DNA of 64,000 nucleotides, taken from the NCBI RefSeq assembly GCF_000185365.1, contig NZ_GL622241.1:1013792-1077791 (forward strand), given 5' to 3'. The notes below the pieces were generated by a model that saw only the letters and a program-made list of their open reading frames with translations, was not told where the DNA came from and searched no databases. Position 1 is the first letter of the stretch, and the number at the start of each line of letters is the position of its first letter. Below, one piece after another: positions 44,191 to 53,110 of the stretch. The stretch is from Enterococcus italicus DSM 15952. GTDB taxonomy: Bacteria > Bacillota > Bacilli > Lactobacillales > Enterococcaceae. A program made the position numbers and the translations under genes.

Positions 44191-45096
44191 ATGGAAAACA
44201 TCCTAGAAGTGCAAAATGTCCAAAAGAAAATTGGCTCAAAAATCATTATTGATGAAGTAAGTTTCCATGTACCGAAAGGAAAGATTGTCGGATTACTCGG
44301 ACCAAATGGAGCTGGCAAAACTACTCTTATTCGGATGATTGTCGGTTTAATGCGTCTGTCACAAGGTGAAATTATCATCGCCAATCATTCATTGAAAAAA
44401 ACTTACCGCCAAGCAATTGCCGAAGTCGGAGCGATTGTGGAAAATCCTGAATTTTATAATTATATGAGCGGCATGGACAATTTAATGCAATATGCACGCA
44501 TGTCCAAAAAGAAAGTCATGCCTGAAGAAATTTTAGCCATTATCAAACAAGTTCATTTAGAAGATCATATTGGAAAAAAAGTAAAGACGTATTCATTAGG
44601 GATGCGCCAAAGATTGGGTGTCGCACAAGCGCTGATTCACCACCCCTCACTCCTTGTATTGGATGAGCCGATGAATGGCTTGGATCCGATGGGGATGAAG
44701 GAATTTCGAGAAATGATTCGTGACTTAAAGAACAAAGGGTTATCGGTCATTCTCTCTAGTCATCAACTCAGTGATATTGAACTAGTTGCCGATGAGTTGG
44801 TTATTGTCCAAAACGGCAAAGTCACACACCAAGTGTCGATGAATGAGTTAAAAAATCAACAGCTAACCATGATTATTGAGTCGCAAAAAACGGAAGAAGT
44901 CATTCGCTTTTTGCGACAAGAAGGAGTAGCCGTTGAACAACACAGTAAGCAAATTTGGGTGACTTTGGAGCAAGACATTCGCGTCTCTCTACTGAAAGAC
45001 TTGGTCGAAAACGATTTGGCTATTTCTGCCTATTATCCAAAAGTAGCTTCACTAGAAGAGGTCTTTTTGGATTGGACAAAAGAGGGGGGATTATAA
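44191..45096 (+). CDS. ABC transporter ATP-binding protein (ABC-2/BcrA type)
   Basis: 301-aa ATPase with Walker A GPNGAGKTT, signature YSLGMRQRLG and Walker B LLVLDEPMNGLDP, plus the C-terminal extension common in BcrA/drug-export ATPases. The ATG follows AGTGGGG. It overlaps the permease gene by one base (TAATG). Substrate is unknown; this class often exports peptides, bacitracin-like compounds or lipids. No two-component genes are adjacent. Confidence 0.85.
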   Translation: MENILEVQNVQKKIGSKIIIDEVSFHVPKGKIVGLLGPNGAGKTTLIRMIVGLMRLSQGEIIIANHSLKKTYRQAIAEVGAIVENPEFYNYMSGMDNLMQYARMSKKKVMPEEILAIIKQVHLEDHIGKKVKTYSLGMRQRLGVAQALIHHPSLLVLDEPMNGLDPMGMKEFREMIRDLKNKGLSVILSSHQLSDIELVADELVIVQNGKVTHQVSMNELKNQQLTMIIESQKTEEVIRFLRQEGVAVEQHSKQIWVTLEQDIRVSLLKDLVENDLAISAYYPKVASLEEVFLDWTKEGGL

Positions 45097-45914
45097 TGGG
45101 CTCATTACTAGTAAATGAATGGCTTAAATTAGCCAAGAAAAAATCAACCATTTTTTTGTTTCTATTTTTAATTGTCGCTACATTTGGCATTACCTATCTG
45201 ATGAAGCTTGCTCAAGCTTCAGTTGACGGACCGCAAAGTTTTGCAGAACTATCTGGGGTTAGCTCCTTTTTAAATTTAGTCATTGTCATTCTGGCGGCAT
45301 CTACTGTGGCAGAAGAATTTTCAAAGGGCACGATCAAATTTTTACTCATTCGACCGTTTACAAGAAGTCAGATTTTGTTCTCTAAATGGCTTGTATGTAT
45401 GGCATATGGCCTAGTAGGTACGATCATTTTAGGAATTAGTAGTTTTTTTGCGAGTATTATTTTCTTAAAACAAGGCTCTTATACTGCTAGCATGACAAGC
45501 TTTGGAGGGTGGAATGCGATTGAAGTTGCTCTTTTATATGGCGCAACCAATTTGTTAATGTTGGTTTTTTATGTATCGATTACTTTATTTATTTCAGCGG
45601 TGATACGGTCACAGGCACTAGCGGTCGGGCTAGGTATTGGTGTTCTTTTTGGCTCGTCGATGATGAATGCTCTCTTATTTATTATTATGGCAAAGCATTC
45701 TTGGTTACGCTGGAATCCATTCAATCTCTTAAATATTCGCGAGCTCATTCTTGATTTTATTCAAATGCTTGGAGGAACAAAATCATGGACGAGTGCATCT
45801 GATATGTATCTTTTGACCTATTGGCAGATGGGAATTGGAATTTTGGTAATTAGTGCAATCATTTATTTCATCACCAATTGGTTGTTTACGAAACGAGACG
45901 TCGCTTTAAATTAA
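45096..45914 (+). CDS. ABC-2 type transporter permease
   Basis: 272-aa membrane protein with about six helices and the ABC-2 layout (N-terminal helix, EEFSKGTIKFLLIRPFTRSQI cytoplasmic coupling segment, then five helices). AGGGGGGA at the end of the ATPase gene serves as its ribosome site. It pairs one-to-one with the preceding ATPase. Substrate unknown. Confidence 0.85.
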   Translation: MGSLLVNEWLKLAKKKSTIFLFLFLIVATFGITYLMKLAQASVDGPQSFAELSGVSSFLNLVIVILAASTVAEEFSKGTIKFLLIRPFTRSQILFSKWLVCMAYGLVGTIILGISSFFASIIFLKQGSYTASMTSFGGWNAIEVALLYGATNLLMLVFYVSITLFISAVIRSQALAVGLGIGVLFGSSMMNALLFIIMAKHSWLRWNPFNLLNIRELILDFIQMLGGTKSWTSASDMYLLTYWQMGIGILVISAIIYFITNWLFTKRDVALN

Positions 45915-45917
45915 GAT

Positions 45918-45974
45918 TAAATGGCAAAGTGCAAGAAGTCTCTTCTTTAAAATTTTGCCATTTGTCTTTTTTTT
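45918..45974 (+). terminator. Terminator after the ABC-2 permease
   Basis: Outer arms AAATGGCAAA and TTTGCCATTT, an inner AGAAG/CTTCT stem, then a run of T. Confidence 0.85.
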
Positions 45975-46034
45975 TGACGACACTTCTAGTAGAATGGGTG
46001 GGAAGAGATTGTTTAGAAAGGAGTTCGAGTCACT

Positions 46035-46241
46035 ATGATGTATGTAATCGTCGCTATTATTGCATTGGCTGTCGGAGCAATTGGTGGGTTCTTTTATGCA
46101 CGTAAATATATGAAAGATTACTTAAAGAAAAATCCTCCTGTCAATGAGGATATGCTGCGTTCAATGATGATGTCAATGGGTCAAAAACCATCTGAAAAGA
46201 AAATCCGTCAAATGATGCAACAAATGAAAAATCAAAACTAA
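46035..46241 (+). CDS. yneF: YneF family small membrane protein (UPF0154)
   Basis: 68-aa protein with one N-terminal membrane helix (about 3-24, [20 protein letters not shown]) and the conserved cytoplasmic part [24 protein letters not shown] of the YneF/UPF0154 family. Two adjacent ATGs are possible starts; AAGGAG lies 10-13 bp upstream. Monocistronic between two terminators. Function unknown. Confidence 0.9.
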   Translation: MMYVIVAIIALAVGAIGGFFYARKYMKDYLKKNPPVNEDMLRSMMMSMGQKPSEKKIRQMMQQMKNQN

Positions 46242-46274
46242 GTCGCTATGACTATTTGAAGTGAACATGCGACA

Positions 46275-46329
46275 TAACCCAAACAAGATAGAATGTTTCG
46301 GCGTTCTATCTTGTTTGGTTATTTTGTTG
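46275..46329 (+). terminator. Terminator after yneF
   Basis: Long stem of about 18 bp (AACCCAAACAAGATAGAA... with ...TTCTATCTTGTTTGGTT) and a T-rich tail. Confidence 0.85.
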
Positions 46330-46360
46330 TAAAAATGTTTTGCAAGAAGGGAGACGCACA

Positions 46361-48115
46361 GTGTCAATTTTCAAAAAGTTAGGTTGGTTTTTTAAACAAG
46401 AGAAAAAACATTATGCAATCGGCGTTTTCTCTTTGGTTGTGGTCGCAATCGTCCAAGTATTACCACCCAAAATAATTGGTTTGATCATTGATGAAATTGA
46501 TCAGAAACGATTAACAAGGCAAACGTTATTGATTTGGATTGGTGTGCTCATACTAGCTGCGTTCACACAATACGGGTTCCGTTTTATTTGGCGCACAAAT
46601 ATTTGGGGCAGTGCCGCTAAGTTAGAACGGTCTTTAAGGAGTCAACTGTTTCACCATTTTACAAAAATGGATCATCTTTTCTTCCAAACCCATCGAACAG
46701 GAGACTTGATGGCTCATGCGACCAATGATGTCAGCGCTGTGCAAAATGTTGCTGGAGCGGGGATACTGACATTTGCTGATTCATTAATCACAGGGATATC
46801 GACCATTGTTGCAATGGTTTTATTTGTTGACTGGCGCTTAACGATATTAGCGATGATTCCACTGCCACTTTTGGCAGTGACTTCGCGCGTGTTGGGATCA
46901 AAAATTCATGTCGCTTTTCGCGATGCTCAGGCGGCGTTTTCAGATATTAATGATAAAACGCAAGAAAGTATCACGGGCATGAAAGTCATTAAAACGTTTG
47001 GTCAAGAAGAAGAGGATATCGCTGACTTTGAAGAGAAAATCCAACGAGTGGTTCAAAAAAATCGCAGAGTGAATCGGTATGACGCGTTGTTTGATCCATG
47101 TATTACAGCTATTATCGGAATTTCTTACGTCCTGACGATTTGGTTAGGTGGGCGCTATGTCATGGCTCATACGATTTCGGTCGGGCAGTTGGTCTCCTTT
47201 ATTAGTTACATTGGTATGCTCGTATGGCCGATGTTTGCGATTGGTCGCTTATTTAACGTCCTGGAGAGAGGAAATGCTAGCTACGATCGAATTGAAGAAC
47301 TACTATCAGAAGAAACCCATATCATTGAAGAAGAACATGGCATAGCGACTCGTGCCAAAGGGGATATCGTGGTGGATATCAAGTCATTTGCCTACCCAGA
47401 CTACCCAGACCAAGTTGTGTTAAAGGATATCGCCCTGAAATTGGACGAAGGTAAGACGCTGGGGATTGTGGGAAAGACGGGTGCTGGTAAAACCACGCTA
47501 TTAAAACTTTTTTTACGTGAATACGATGACTATCAAGGGTCGATTTTGTTTGGTGAGCATGACATTAAAGCCTACCGACTGCAGGCTTTATTAGCAGCGA
47601 TTGGCTATGTGCCACAAGATCACTTTTTATTTTCGATGACCATTCGGGACAACATTCGGTTTGCTGCGCCCAAATCTACGCAAACGATGGTCGAAGAAGT
47701 CGCAAAACTCGCCGCAATACATGAAGACATTCAGGCATTTGTGCAAGGGTATGATACCTTGGTTGGTGAACGAGGCGTCTCGCTGTCAGGTGGGCAAAAA
47801 CAGCGAATTTCCATTGCGCGTTCATTAATCACAAAACCAGAATTGTTGATATTAGATGATGCTTTGTCAGCTGTAGATGCGAAAACGGAAGAAGCCATTT
47901 TGCAGCATCTTCAAGCACGCACGAAGCGACAAACGACCATCATCACTGCTCACAGATTAAGCAGTGTAATGCATGCAGATGAGATTATTGTCATGGATCA
48001 AGGTACAATCGTTGAACGAGGGACACATAGTCAATTATTAACGAATCACGGATGGTATGCACAAATGTGGAGCAAGCAACAATTAGAAGCAAAAATAGAG
48101 CGAGGTGAAAAATAA
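46361..48115 (+). CDS. Heterodimeric ABC exporter, degenerate-site subunit
   Basis: 584-aa half-transporter with six N-terminal helices and a C-terminal ATPase. Walker A is GKTGAGKTT and the signature is canonical LSGGQ, but the residue after Walker B is Asp (LLILDDALSAVD) rather than catalytic Glu. This pairs with the complementary defect in the next protein, the mark of heterodimeric multidrug exporters (LmrCD/EfrAB/YheHI type). GTG start at 46361, 7 bp after GGGAG. Overlaps its partner by one base. Substrates unknown; drugs or lipids are likely. Confidence 0.88.
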   Translation: MSIFKKLGWFFKQEKKHYAIGVFSLVVVAIVQVLPPKIIGLIIDEIDQKRLTRQTLLIWIGVLILAAFTQYGFRFIWRTNIWGSAAKLERSLRSQLFHHFTKMDHLFFQTHRTGDLMAHATNDVSAVQNVAGAGILTFADSLITGISTIVAMVLFVDWRLTILAMIPLPLLAVTSRVLGSKIHVAFRDAQAAFSDINDKTQESITGMKVIKTFGQEEEDIADFEEKIQRVVQKNRRVNRYDALFDPCITAIIGISYVLTIWLGGRYVMAHTISVGQLVSFISYIGMLVWPMFAIGRLFNVLERGNASYDRIEELLSEETHIIEEEHGIATRAKGDIVVDIKSFAYPDYPDQVVLKDIALKLDEGKTLGIVGKTGAGKTTLLKLFLREYDDYQGSILFGEHDIKAYRLQALLAAIGYVPQDHFLFSMTIRDNIRFAAPKSTQTMVEEVAKLAAIHEDIQAFVQGYDTLVGERGVSLSGGQKQRISIARSLITKPELLILDDALSAVDAKTEEAILQHLQARTKRQTTIITAHRLSSVMHADEIIVMDQGTIVERGTHSQLLTNHGWYAQMWSKQQLEAKIERGEK

Positions 48116-49890
48116 TGCAAAAAAGCGAATGGTCAAAAGAGTTGACGCTTAAAGAACAAGTGACCATCATTCGGCGTATGTTGCCTTATGCTAAGCCTTA
48201 TCGACGATCATTTTTTGTTGCGATTGGTTTGGCTTTAGGAGTTTCTATTGTGAACATCTTATTGCCTAAAGTCCTCCAATATTTGATAGATAACTATCTG
48301 ACTTCTTTTTCTGCTACTGGTCAAGTTATCTTTGGATTTGGCTTGTTGTATCTTTTTGGGACAATCGTTAAAGCATGTATGCTATTTTTTCAAAGTTATA
48401 TGTATGCGAATGCTTCTACGCGAACATTGAATCATATTCGTATAGAGCTTTTCAAAAAAATCCATACGTTAGGGATGCGCTATTTTGATCAAACACCGGC
48501 TGGCTCGATTGTCTCACGGGTATCAAATGATACGGAAACCTTGAATGAATTTTGGTATGTCTTTATGACGGTCATCACAGGTATCTTTGCAGTTGTTTCC
48601 TCATTTATTGCCATGATACAAATCAATATCAAAATTGGGCTTGCGATGCTCGTATTTTTACCGATTTTGTTGTTTATCATTGGGTATTATCAAAAGTACA
48701 GTTCACGTATCTATCGACAAATGCGGGAACGACTGAGTGATTTAAATACCAAGCTAAATGAATCGATTTCCGGTATGGCGATTATTCAACAATTTCACCA
48801 AGAAGCACGGCTAAACCAAGAGTTTGACGAAACCAATAATGAGTATCTAGCAAGTCGGTATGCGATGATTCGTACGAACTCATTACTATTAGCGCCAATC
48901 ATCAATCTTTTGTATGCTCTAGCAGTGGCTGCTTCGTTGTCACTTTTCGGAATCAACGCTACGCACCGTTTGGTAGAAGTGGGTCTAATTTATGCGTTTG
49001 TTACGTATGTTTCGAGTTTTTTCAATCCAATGACGCAAATGATGGATTCATTAAGTGTCTTTACTGATGGGATTGTTGCCAGTAGCCGCATCCTAAAAAT
49101 TATGGATCATCAAGAATTGGCTCCAGCTGCATTTGAAGATGCCACTGATTCGATAGTCAACGGAAAAGTTGAGTTTCGAGATGTCACGTTTGCTTATAAC
49201 CCAGGGCAACCAGTCTTAAAGAATATTTCGTTTGTTGTCAATCCCGGAGAAACAATGGCGTTTGTCGGTCACACTGGTAGTGGCAAGAGTTCCATTATTA
49301 ATAGTTTGATGCGTTTCTATGAAATTGAATCTGGCCAAATTTTACTCGATGACAAAGACATTCGTTGCTATCCAATCGAGGAATTACGCAAAAAAATTGG
49401 CTTGGTCTTACAAGATGCGTTTTTATTTTATGGAGATATTACCGATAATATTCGCCTTCGAGATTCTTCCATCACGCAAGAACAAGTCCAAGAGGCTGCT
49501 CGTTTTGTTCAAGCAGATCAATTTATTGAAAAGCTACCGGGATCGTATCAGGCCAAAGTAATAGAACGCGGGGCCAGTTACTCGAGTGGTCAAAGGCAAA
49601 TACTTTCATTTGCCCGCACGATTGTCACGAATCCCAAGATTTTAATTTTAGATGAAGCGACAGCCAATATTGACACAGAGACCGAATCAGCTATTCAGGA
49701 AGGACTAGAGAATATGCGAAAGAATCGGACAACGATCGCCATTGCGCACCGCCTATCAACAATTAAAGATGCTAATATGATTCTAGTATTAGATAAAGGC
49801 ATCATCGTCGAACAAGGGACGCATGAGACGCTACTTGCTCAAGATGGCTTATATGCGGACATGTACCGACTGCAAAGCGAAGAAATCTAA
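48115..49890 (+). CDS. Heterodimeric ABC exporter, catalytic subunit
   Basis: 591-aa half-transporter, partner of the preceding gene. Walker A GHTGSGKSS and Walker B ILILDEATANID with catalytic Glu are intact, while the signature is degenerate (YSSGQRQ instead of LSGGQ). The productive ATP site is therefore formed by this Walker A/B and the first subunit's LSGGQ. GAGGTGA upstream; start overlaps the previous stop. Followed by a palindromic repeat. Confidence 0.88.
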   Translation: MQKSEWSKELTLKEQVTIIRRMLPYAKPYRRSFFVAIGLALGVSIVNILLPKVLQYLIDNYLTSFSATGQVIFGFGLLYLFGTIVKACMLFFQSYMYANASTRTLNHIRIELFKKIHTLGMRYFDQTPAGSIVSRVSNDTETLNEFWYVFMTVITGIFAVVSSFIAMIQINIKIGLAMLVFLPILLFIIGYYQKYSSRIYRQMRERLSDLNTKLNESISGMAIIQQFHQEARLNQEFDETNNEYLASRYAMIRTNSLLLAPIINLLYALAVAASLSLFGINATHRLVEVGLIYAFVTYVSSFFNPMTQMMDSLSVFTDGIVASSRILKIMDHQELAPAAFEDATDSIVNGKVEFRDVTFAYNPGQPVLKNISFVVNPGETMAFVGHTGSGKSSIINSLMRFYEIESGQILLDDKDIRCYPIEELRKKIGLVLQDAFLFYGDITDNIRLRDSSITQEQVQEAARFVQADQFIEKLPGSYQAKVIERGASYSSGQRQILSFARTIVTNPKILILDEATANIDTETESAIQEGLENMRKNRTTIAIAHRLSTIKDANMILVLDKGIIVEQGTHETLLAQDGLYADMYRLQSEEI

Positions 49891-49932
49891 CTATCACTTA
49901 TTCCTTACAGAGAGTATTCTATAAGGATCAGA

Positions 49933-49990
49933 AAAAAGACCATGAAATTCAAAAGATTGAGAAACAACTTCTGAATTTTATGGTCTTTTT
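49933..49990 (+). repeat. Dispersed palindromic terminator repeat, copy 7
   Basis: 25-nt arms (49933-49957, 49966-49990) with one wobble and two mismatches around loop TGAGAAAC. It separates the convergent ABC exporter and glutathione peroxidase genes, A tract left, T tract right. Confidence 0.88.
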
Positions 49991-50022
49991 GTGTATAACT
50001 ACAGTCTTCAATGTATATCATT

Positions 50023-50499
50023 TTAGTCATGTAATAGTTTTTCAATCATTGGTGCTGCTTCAAGTGGTGAAGTCTTCGGACCGTAACGATTAACAACAGT
50101 GCCGGTCTTATCAACTAAAAATTTCGTGAAGTTCCATTTGATGTCTTTGGTTAAAACACCTGGTTGCTGCTCCTTTAGGTACGTAAAGAGTGGATCAGTG
50201 TCAGTGCCGTTGACAGCTATTAGTTCATGGATGGGAAACGTGACACCATAGTTTAATTGACAGCTTTCTTTTGCTTGTTGGCCATCAGTCAGTTCTTGGT
50301 GAAATTGATTGGAAGGAAAGCCCAGCACGACGAATCCATCGTCTTTGTATTGTTGATACAATGCTTCCAGTTCTTTGAATTGACCGCGCAAGCCACATTT
50401 TGAGGCCGTATTGACAATCATCAGCGCTTTGCCTTGATACTTTTCTAAAGAATACTCTTTGCCAGAAGCTAGACGAACTTGAAATTGATAAATCGACAT
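50023..50499 (-). CDS. gpo: Glutathione peroxidase-like thiol peroxidase
   Basis: 158-aa peroxidase that reduces hydroperoxides. The catalytic tetrad is visible: Cys in NTASKCGLRGQ, Gln in FPSNQF, and Trp-Asn in KWNFTKFLV; Cys replaces the selenocysteine of animal enzymes. The ATG at 50499 follows AGGAGGCG; the frame extends upstream into the MATE gene end without support. Downstream of a MATE pump on the same strand by 34 bp, probably co-transcribed. Reductant (thioredoxin or glutathione) not certain. Confidence 0.9.
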   Translation of the reverse strand: MSIYQFQVRLASGKEYSLEKYQGKALMIVNTASKCGLRGQFKELEALYQQYKDDGFVVLGFPSNQFHQELTDGQQAKESCQLNYGVTFPIHELIAVNGTDTDPLFTYLKEQQPGVLTKDIKWNFTKFLVDKTGTVVNRYGPKTSPLEAAPMIEKLLHD

Positions 50500-50533
50500 A
50501 ATCAGCGCCTCCTTTTTGACAATCATACCGCGA

Positions 50534-51913
50534 TTAAGCCAAATCGACAATGGATTTTTCCTCAGCAGTCACGACGGCCTTGGACTTCCAGACACCAGAA
50601 CGCCAACGATTAATCATCAGACAACTCCTTAGAAACTCATCTATCGCATACGCAATCCACACACCGACTAATCCAAAGCCAAAACGAATTGCCAAAAGAT
50701 ATGAAAATGGCAAGCTGATTAGCCATAAAACGATTAAACTACAGATTAATGGAAACTTCACATCGCCGCTAGCATTTAAAGAACCGACTAGAATCATATT
50801 GACTGAGCGAACTGCTTCTAAAATAATCTCGACTAAGAAGACTTCTTTTGAGATGGCAATAACTTCAGGATTGGTGGTGAAGATTCCCATGATTGGTTCG
50901 ATAAAGACATAGGTCAATACACAAATCATAATCGAAGCCAATACACCAATGACAGTCGAACGCATGCCACGCTTGTACGCACGCTGAAATTCTCCTGCGC
51001 CAACGCTGCGACCAATCATTATCTGATTCCCTTGACTAATTGCTGCTGCAATTAGATAGACAAATTGGGAGATTGCTGTAATGTATGATTTTGCAATTAA
51101 GACACTGGCACCTAGTGAAGCGACAATCATCGTCACGACTACTTGTGCTCCTTGATAGGATAAGGACTCACCAGAAGAAGGGAGACCGTATGTTAATATT
51201 TGCTTGATTCTCGCTCCTGAAAAATCTTTGAGGGAGAGGTCACGAATGGAAAAGCGAATGTGTTTCTTTAATAATGAGAAGGCAATAATCAGGCCGATTA
51301 TATTACCAATCACACTGGACCATGCAAGTCCGCTTACGCCGAAATTCGGTAAGCCAAAGGGACTATATAGCGCTACATAGTTTCCTATGACAGCAAGAAT
51401 ACTTGCGACCATTGGTACAAGTAGGGCAGGCTGAGTATAGCCGTGCGTACGTAAGATGGCGATGATGACAGCTGAGACAGCTGAGACAAACAAGCTACCA
51501 CCAAAAATTTGTAAATAACTTTTGCCAATTGTAATCAATTCAGGTTCAAGATTCATAAACTGCAAAAGCTGAGATGAGAAGAGAATGAAAACAAGGCTAA
51601 TCAAAAAGCCAATCCCTAGCGCACCGAACAATGAAGTGTTGATGACTTGTTTGACGGACGCTATTTTTTTGGCACCTAAGTACTGTGCAATCAAAATTTG
51701 GGTCCCGACTGTGACAAAGCCATATACAAAAATCGATAAATTCAGTAGTTGATTCGCTGCTCCAATCGAAGCGACAGCAGGTTCAGAGTAATGTGAAATC
51801 ATCCAGACGTTAATATTTCCGATAACAACGCGCAAGAAAAATTCAATAAAAATAGGCCAACTTAAAAAAAGTAACTCTTTGTCAGAAGGCGTGACTAATT
51901 TTGCTCTTGTCAA
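50534..51913 (-). CDS. MATE family efflux transporter
   Basis: 459-aa cation-coupled multidrug antiporter with 12 predicted helices in two related halves; motifs such as FLRVVIGNINVWMISHY and GSLNASGDVKFPL are typical of the DinF/NorM-like branch. The start is TTG at 51913 after GAGAGG (9 bp). It precedes gpo. Substrate unknown. Confidence 0.88.
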   Translation of the reverse strand: MTRAKLVTPSDKELLFLSWPIFIEFFLRVVIGNINVWMISHYSEPAVASIGAANQLLNLSIFVYGFVTVGTQILIAQYLGAKKIASVKQVINTSLFGALGIGFLISLVFILFSSQLLQFMNLEPELITIGKSYLQIFGGSLFVSAVSAVIIAILRTHGYTQPALLVPMVASILAVIGNYVALYSPFGLPNFGVSGLAWSSVIGNIIGLIIAFSLLKKHIRFSIRDLSLKDFSGARIKQILTYGLPSSGESLSYQGAQVVVTMIVASLGASVLIAKSYITAISQFVYLIAAAISQGNQIMIGRSVGAGEFQRAYKRGMRSTVIGVLASIMICVLTYVFIEPIMGIFTTNPEVIAISKEVFLVEIILEAVRSVNMILVGSLNASGDVKFPLICSLIVLWLISLPFSYLLAIRFGFGLVGVWIAYAIDEFLRSCLMINRWRSGVWKSKAVVTAEEKSIVDLA

Positions 51914-52033
51914 AAGTAAAAACCTCTCTTATAGTTTAATAATTATAACGTCTAGGAAATTTTACCTGACTGAAAAGCAAAGTCAATAATTATGAAAGAA
52001 ATGTTAGTATATTTAAGCAGATTAGTTGTAAAT

Positions 52034-52052
52034 TTTACTTTAAATAAGTAAA
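52034..52052. promoter_or_regulatory. Palindrome upstream of trxB
   Basis: TTTACTT and AAGTAAA separated by 5 bp, 34 bp before the trxB start. Possible operator or mRNA hairpin; no T tract. Confidence 0.3.
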
Positions 52053-52086
52053 GTTGGAAACAGAAATCAATTTGGAGGGTACAAAG

Positions 52087-53013
52087 ATGAACGATGTAAT
52101 TATAATTGGAGCGGGGCCTGCGGGAATGACAGCCGCACTATATGCCGCTCGTGCCAATTTAACAGTAGTGATGATTGAACGTGGCGCACCCGGTGGCCAA
52201 ATGAATAACACAGCAGAAGTAGAAAACTATCCAGGATTTGATTCAATCTTAGGGCCTGAGTTAGCATATAAAATGTATGAGAATGCGACTAAGTTTGGCG
52301 TAGAAAATGCATACGGTATCGTAAAAGAAATCAAGGATTGTGGCTCTTATAAAGAAGTCGTGACCGATGACCAGACGTACCAAGCAAAAACAGTCATCAT
52401 TGCGACTGGTTGTGACCATCGTAAATTAGGCATACCAGGTGAAGACGAGTATGCTGGTCGTGGCGTTTCTTATTGTGCCGTTTGTGATGGTGCCTTTTTC
52501 CGCGAGCGAAAATTAGTTGTTGTTGGTGGTGGAGACTCTGCTGTAGAAGAAGCTCTATATTTAACTCAGTTTGCATCAGAAGTGGTAATTATTCATCGCC
52601 GTGATCAACTACGAGCACAAAAAATTATTCAAGATCGGGCCTTTGCCAATGAAAAAATTTCCTTTATTTGGGATTCCGTTGTCGAAGAAATTACTGGTAA
52701 CGATCGTGTCGTAGAATCAGTGAAAATTAAAAATGTTCAAACGGGTGAAGAATCTTCAGTAGCTGCTGGCGGCGTATTTATCTATGTTGGCCTAGATCCA
52801 TTAACAGAGCCATTTCAATCAGCGGGTATATTAAATGAAAATGGCTGGATTCCTACAAATGAAGAGATGGAAACAAGCATTCCTGGTGTCTTCGCGGTTG
52901 GCGATGTTCGCGAGAAGAACTTACGACAAATTACTACAGCTGTTGGTGAAGGAAGTATTGCTGGACAAAACGTTTTCTCTTATATTGAAACGTTAAAAGA
53001 TATGCAAAAATAG
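52087..53013 (+). CDS. trxB: Thioredoxin reductase
   Basis: FAD enzyme that reduces thioredoxin with NADPH, 308 aa. FAD motif GAGPAGMTAALYAARA, redox disulfide CAVC in YCAVCDGAFF and NADPH motif GGGDSAVEEALYL. The ATG at 52087 follows TTGGAGGG. Monocistronic with a terminator; neighbours gpo and the exporters also serve stress defence. Confidence 0.95.
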   Translation: MNDVIIIGAGPAGMTAALYAARANLTVVMIERGAPGGQMNNTAEVENYPGFDSILGPELAYKMYENATKFGVENAYGIVKEIKDCGSYKEVVTDDQTYQAKTVIIATGCDHRKLGIPGEDEYAGRGVSYCAVCDGAFFRERKLVVVGGGDSAVEEALYLTQFASEVVIIHRRDQLRAQKIIQDRAFANEKISFIWDSVVEEITGNDRVVESVKIKNVQTGEESSVAAGGVFIYVGLDPLTEPFQSAGILNENGWIPTNEEMETSIPGVFAVGDVREKNLRQITTAVGEGSIAGQNVFSYIETLKDMQK

Positions 53014-53020
53014 TATCACT

Positions 53021-53049
53021 CGGCTGCCATCATTGGCAGTCGTTTTTTT
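53021..53049 (+). terminator. Terminator after trxB
   Basis: 9-bp stem with one G.U (CGGCTGCCA/TGGCAGTCG), 4-nt loop, seven T. Confidence 0.9.
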
Positions 53050-53070
53050 ATAGGACGGAATGAAAATCAG

Positions 53071-53079
53071 TGGTATAAT
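53071..53079 (+). promoter_or_regulatory. Extended -10 promoter of pgcA
   Basis: TGG-TATAAT (53071-53079), 31 bp before the ATG; no strong -35. Confidence 0.6.
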
Positions 53080-53110
53080 AAGCATGATTAAATGAGAAAG
53101 GGTGTTTTAT

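Noticed and set aside
5333-49990. CRISPR array
   Set aside because: The repeated sequences are palindromic, kilobases apart and intergenic, without spacers or cas genes.
5333-49990. DNA-uptake-signal sequences
   Set aside because: The core AATCCAAAAGTT/AACTTTTGGATT was noticed only inside these palindromes and not as single copies in genes, which is unlike uptake signals.
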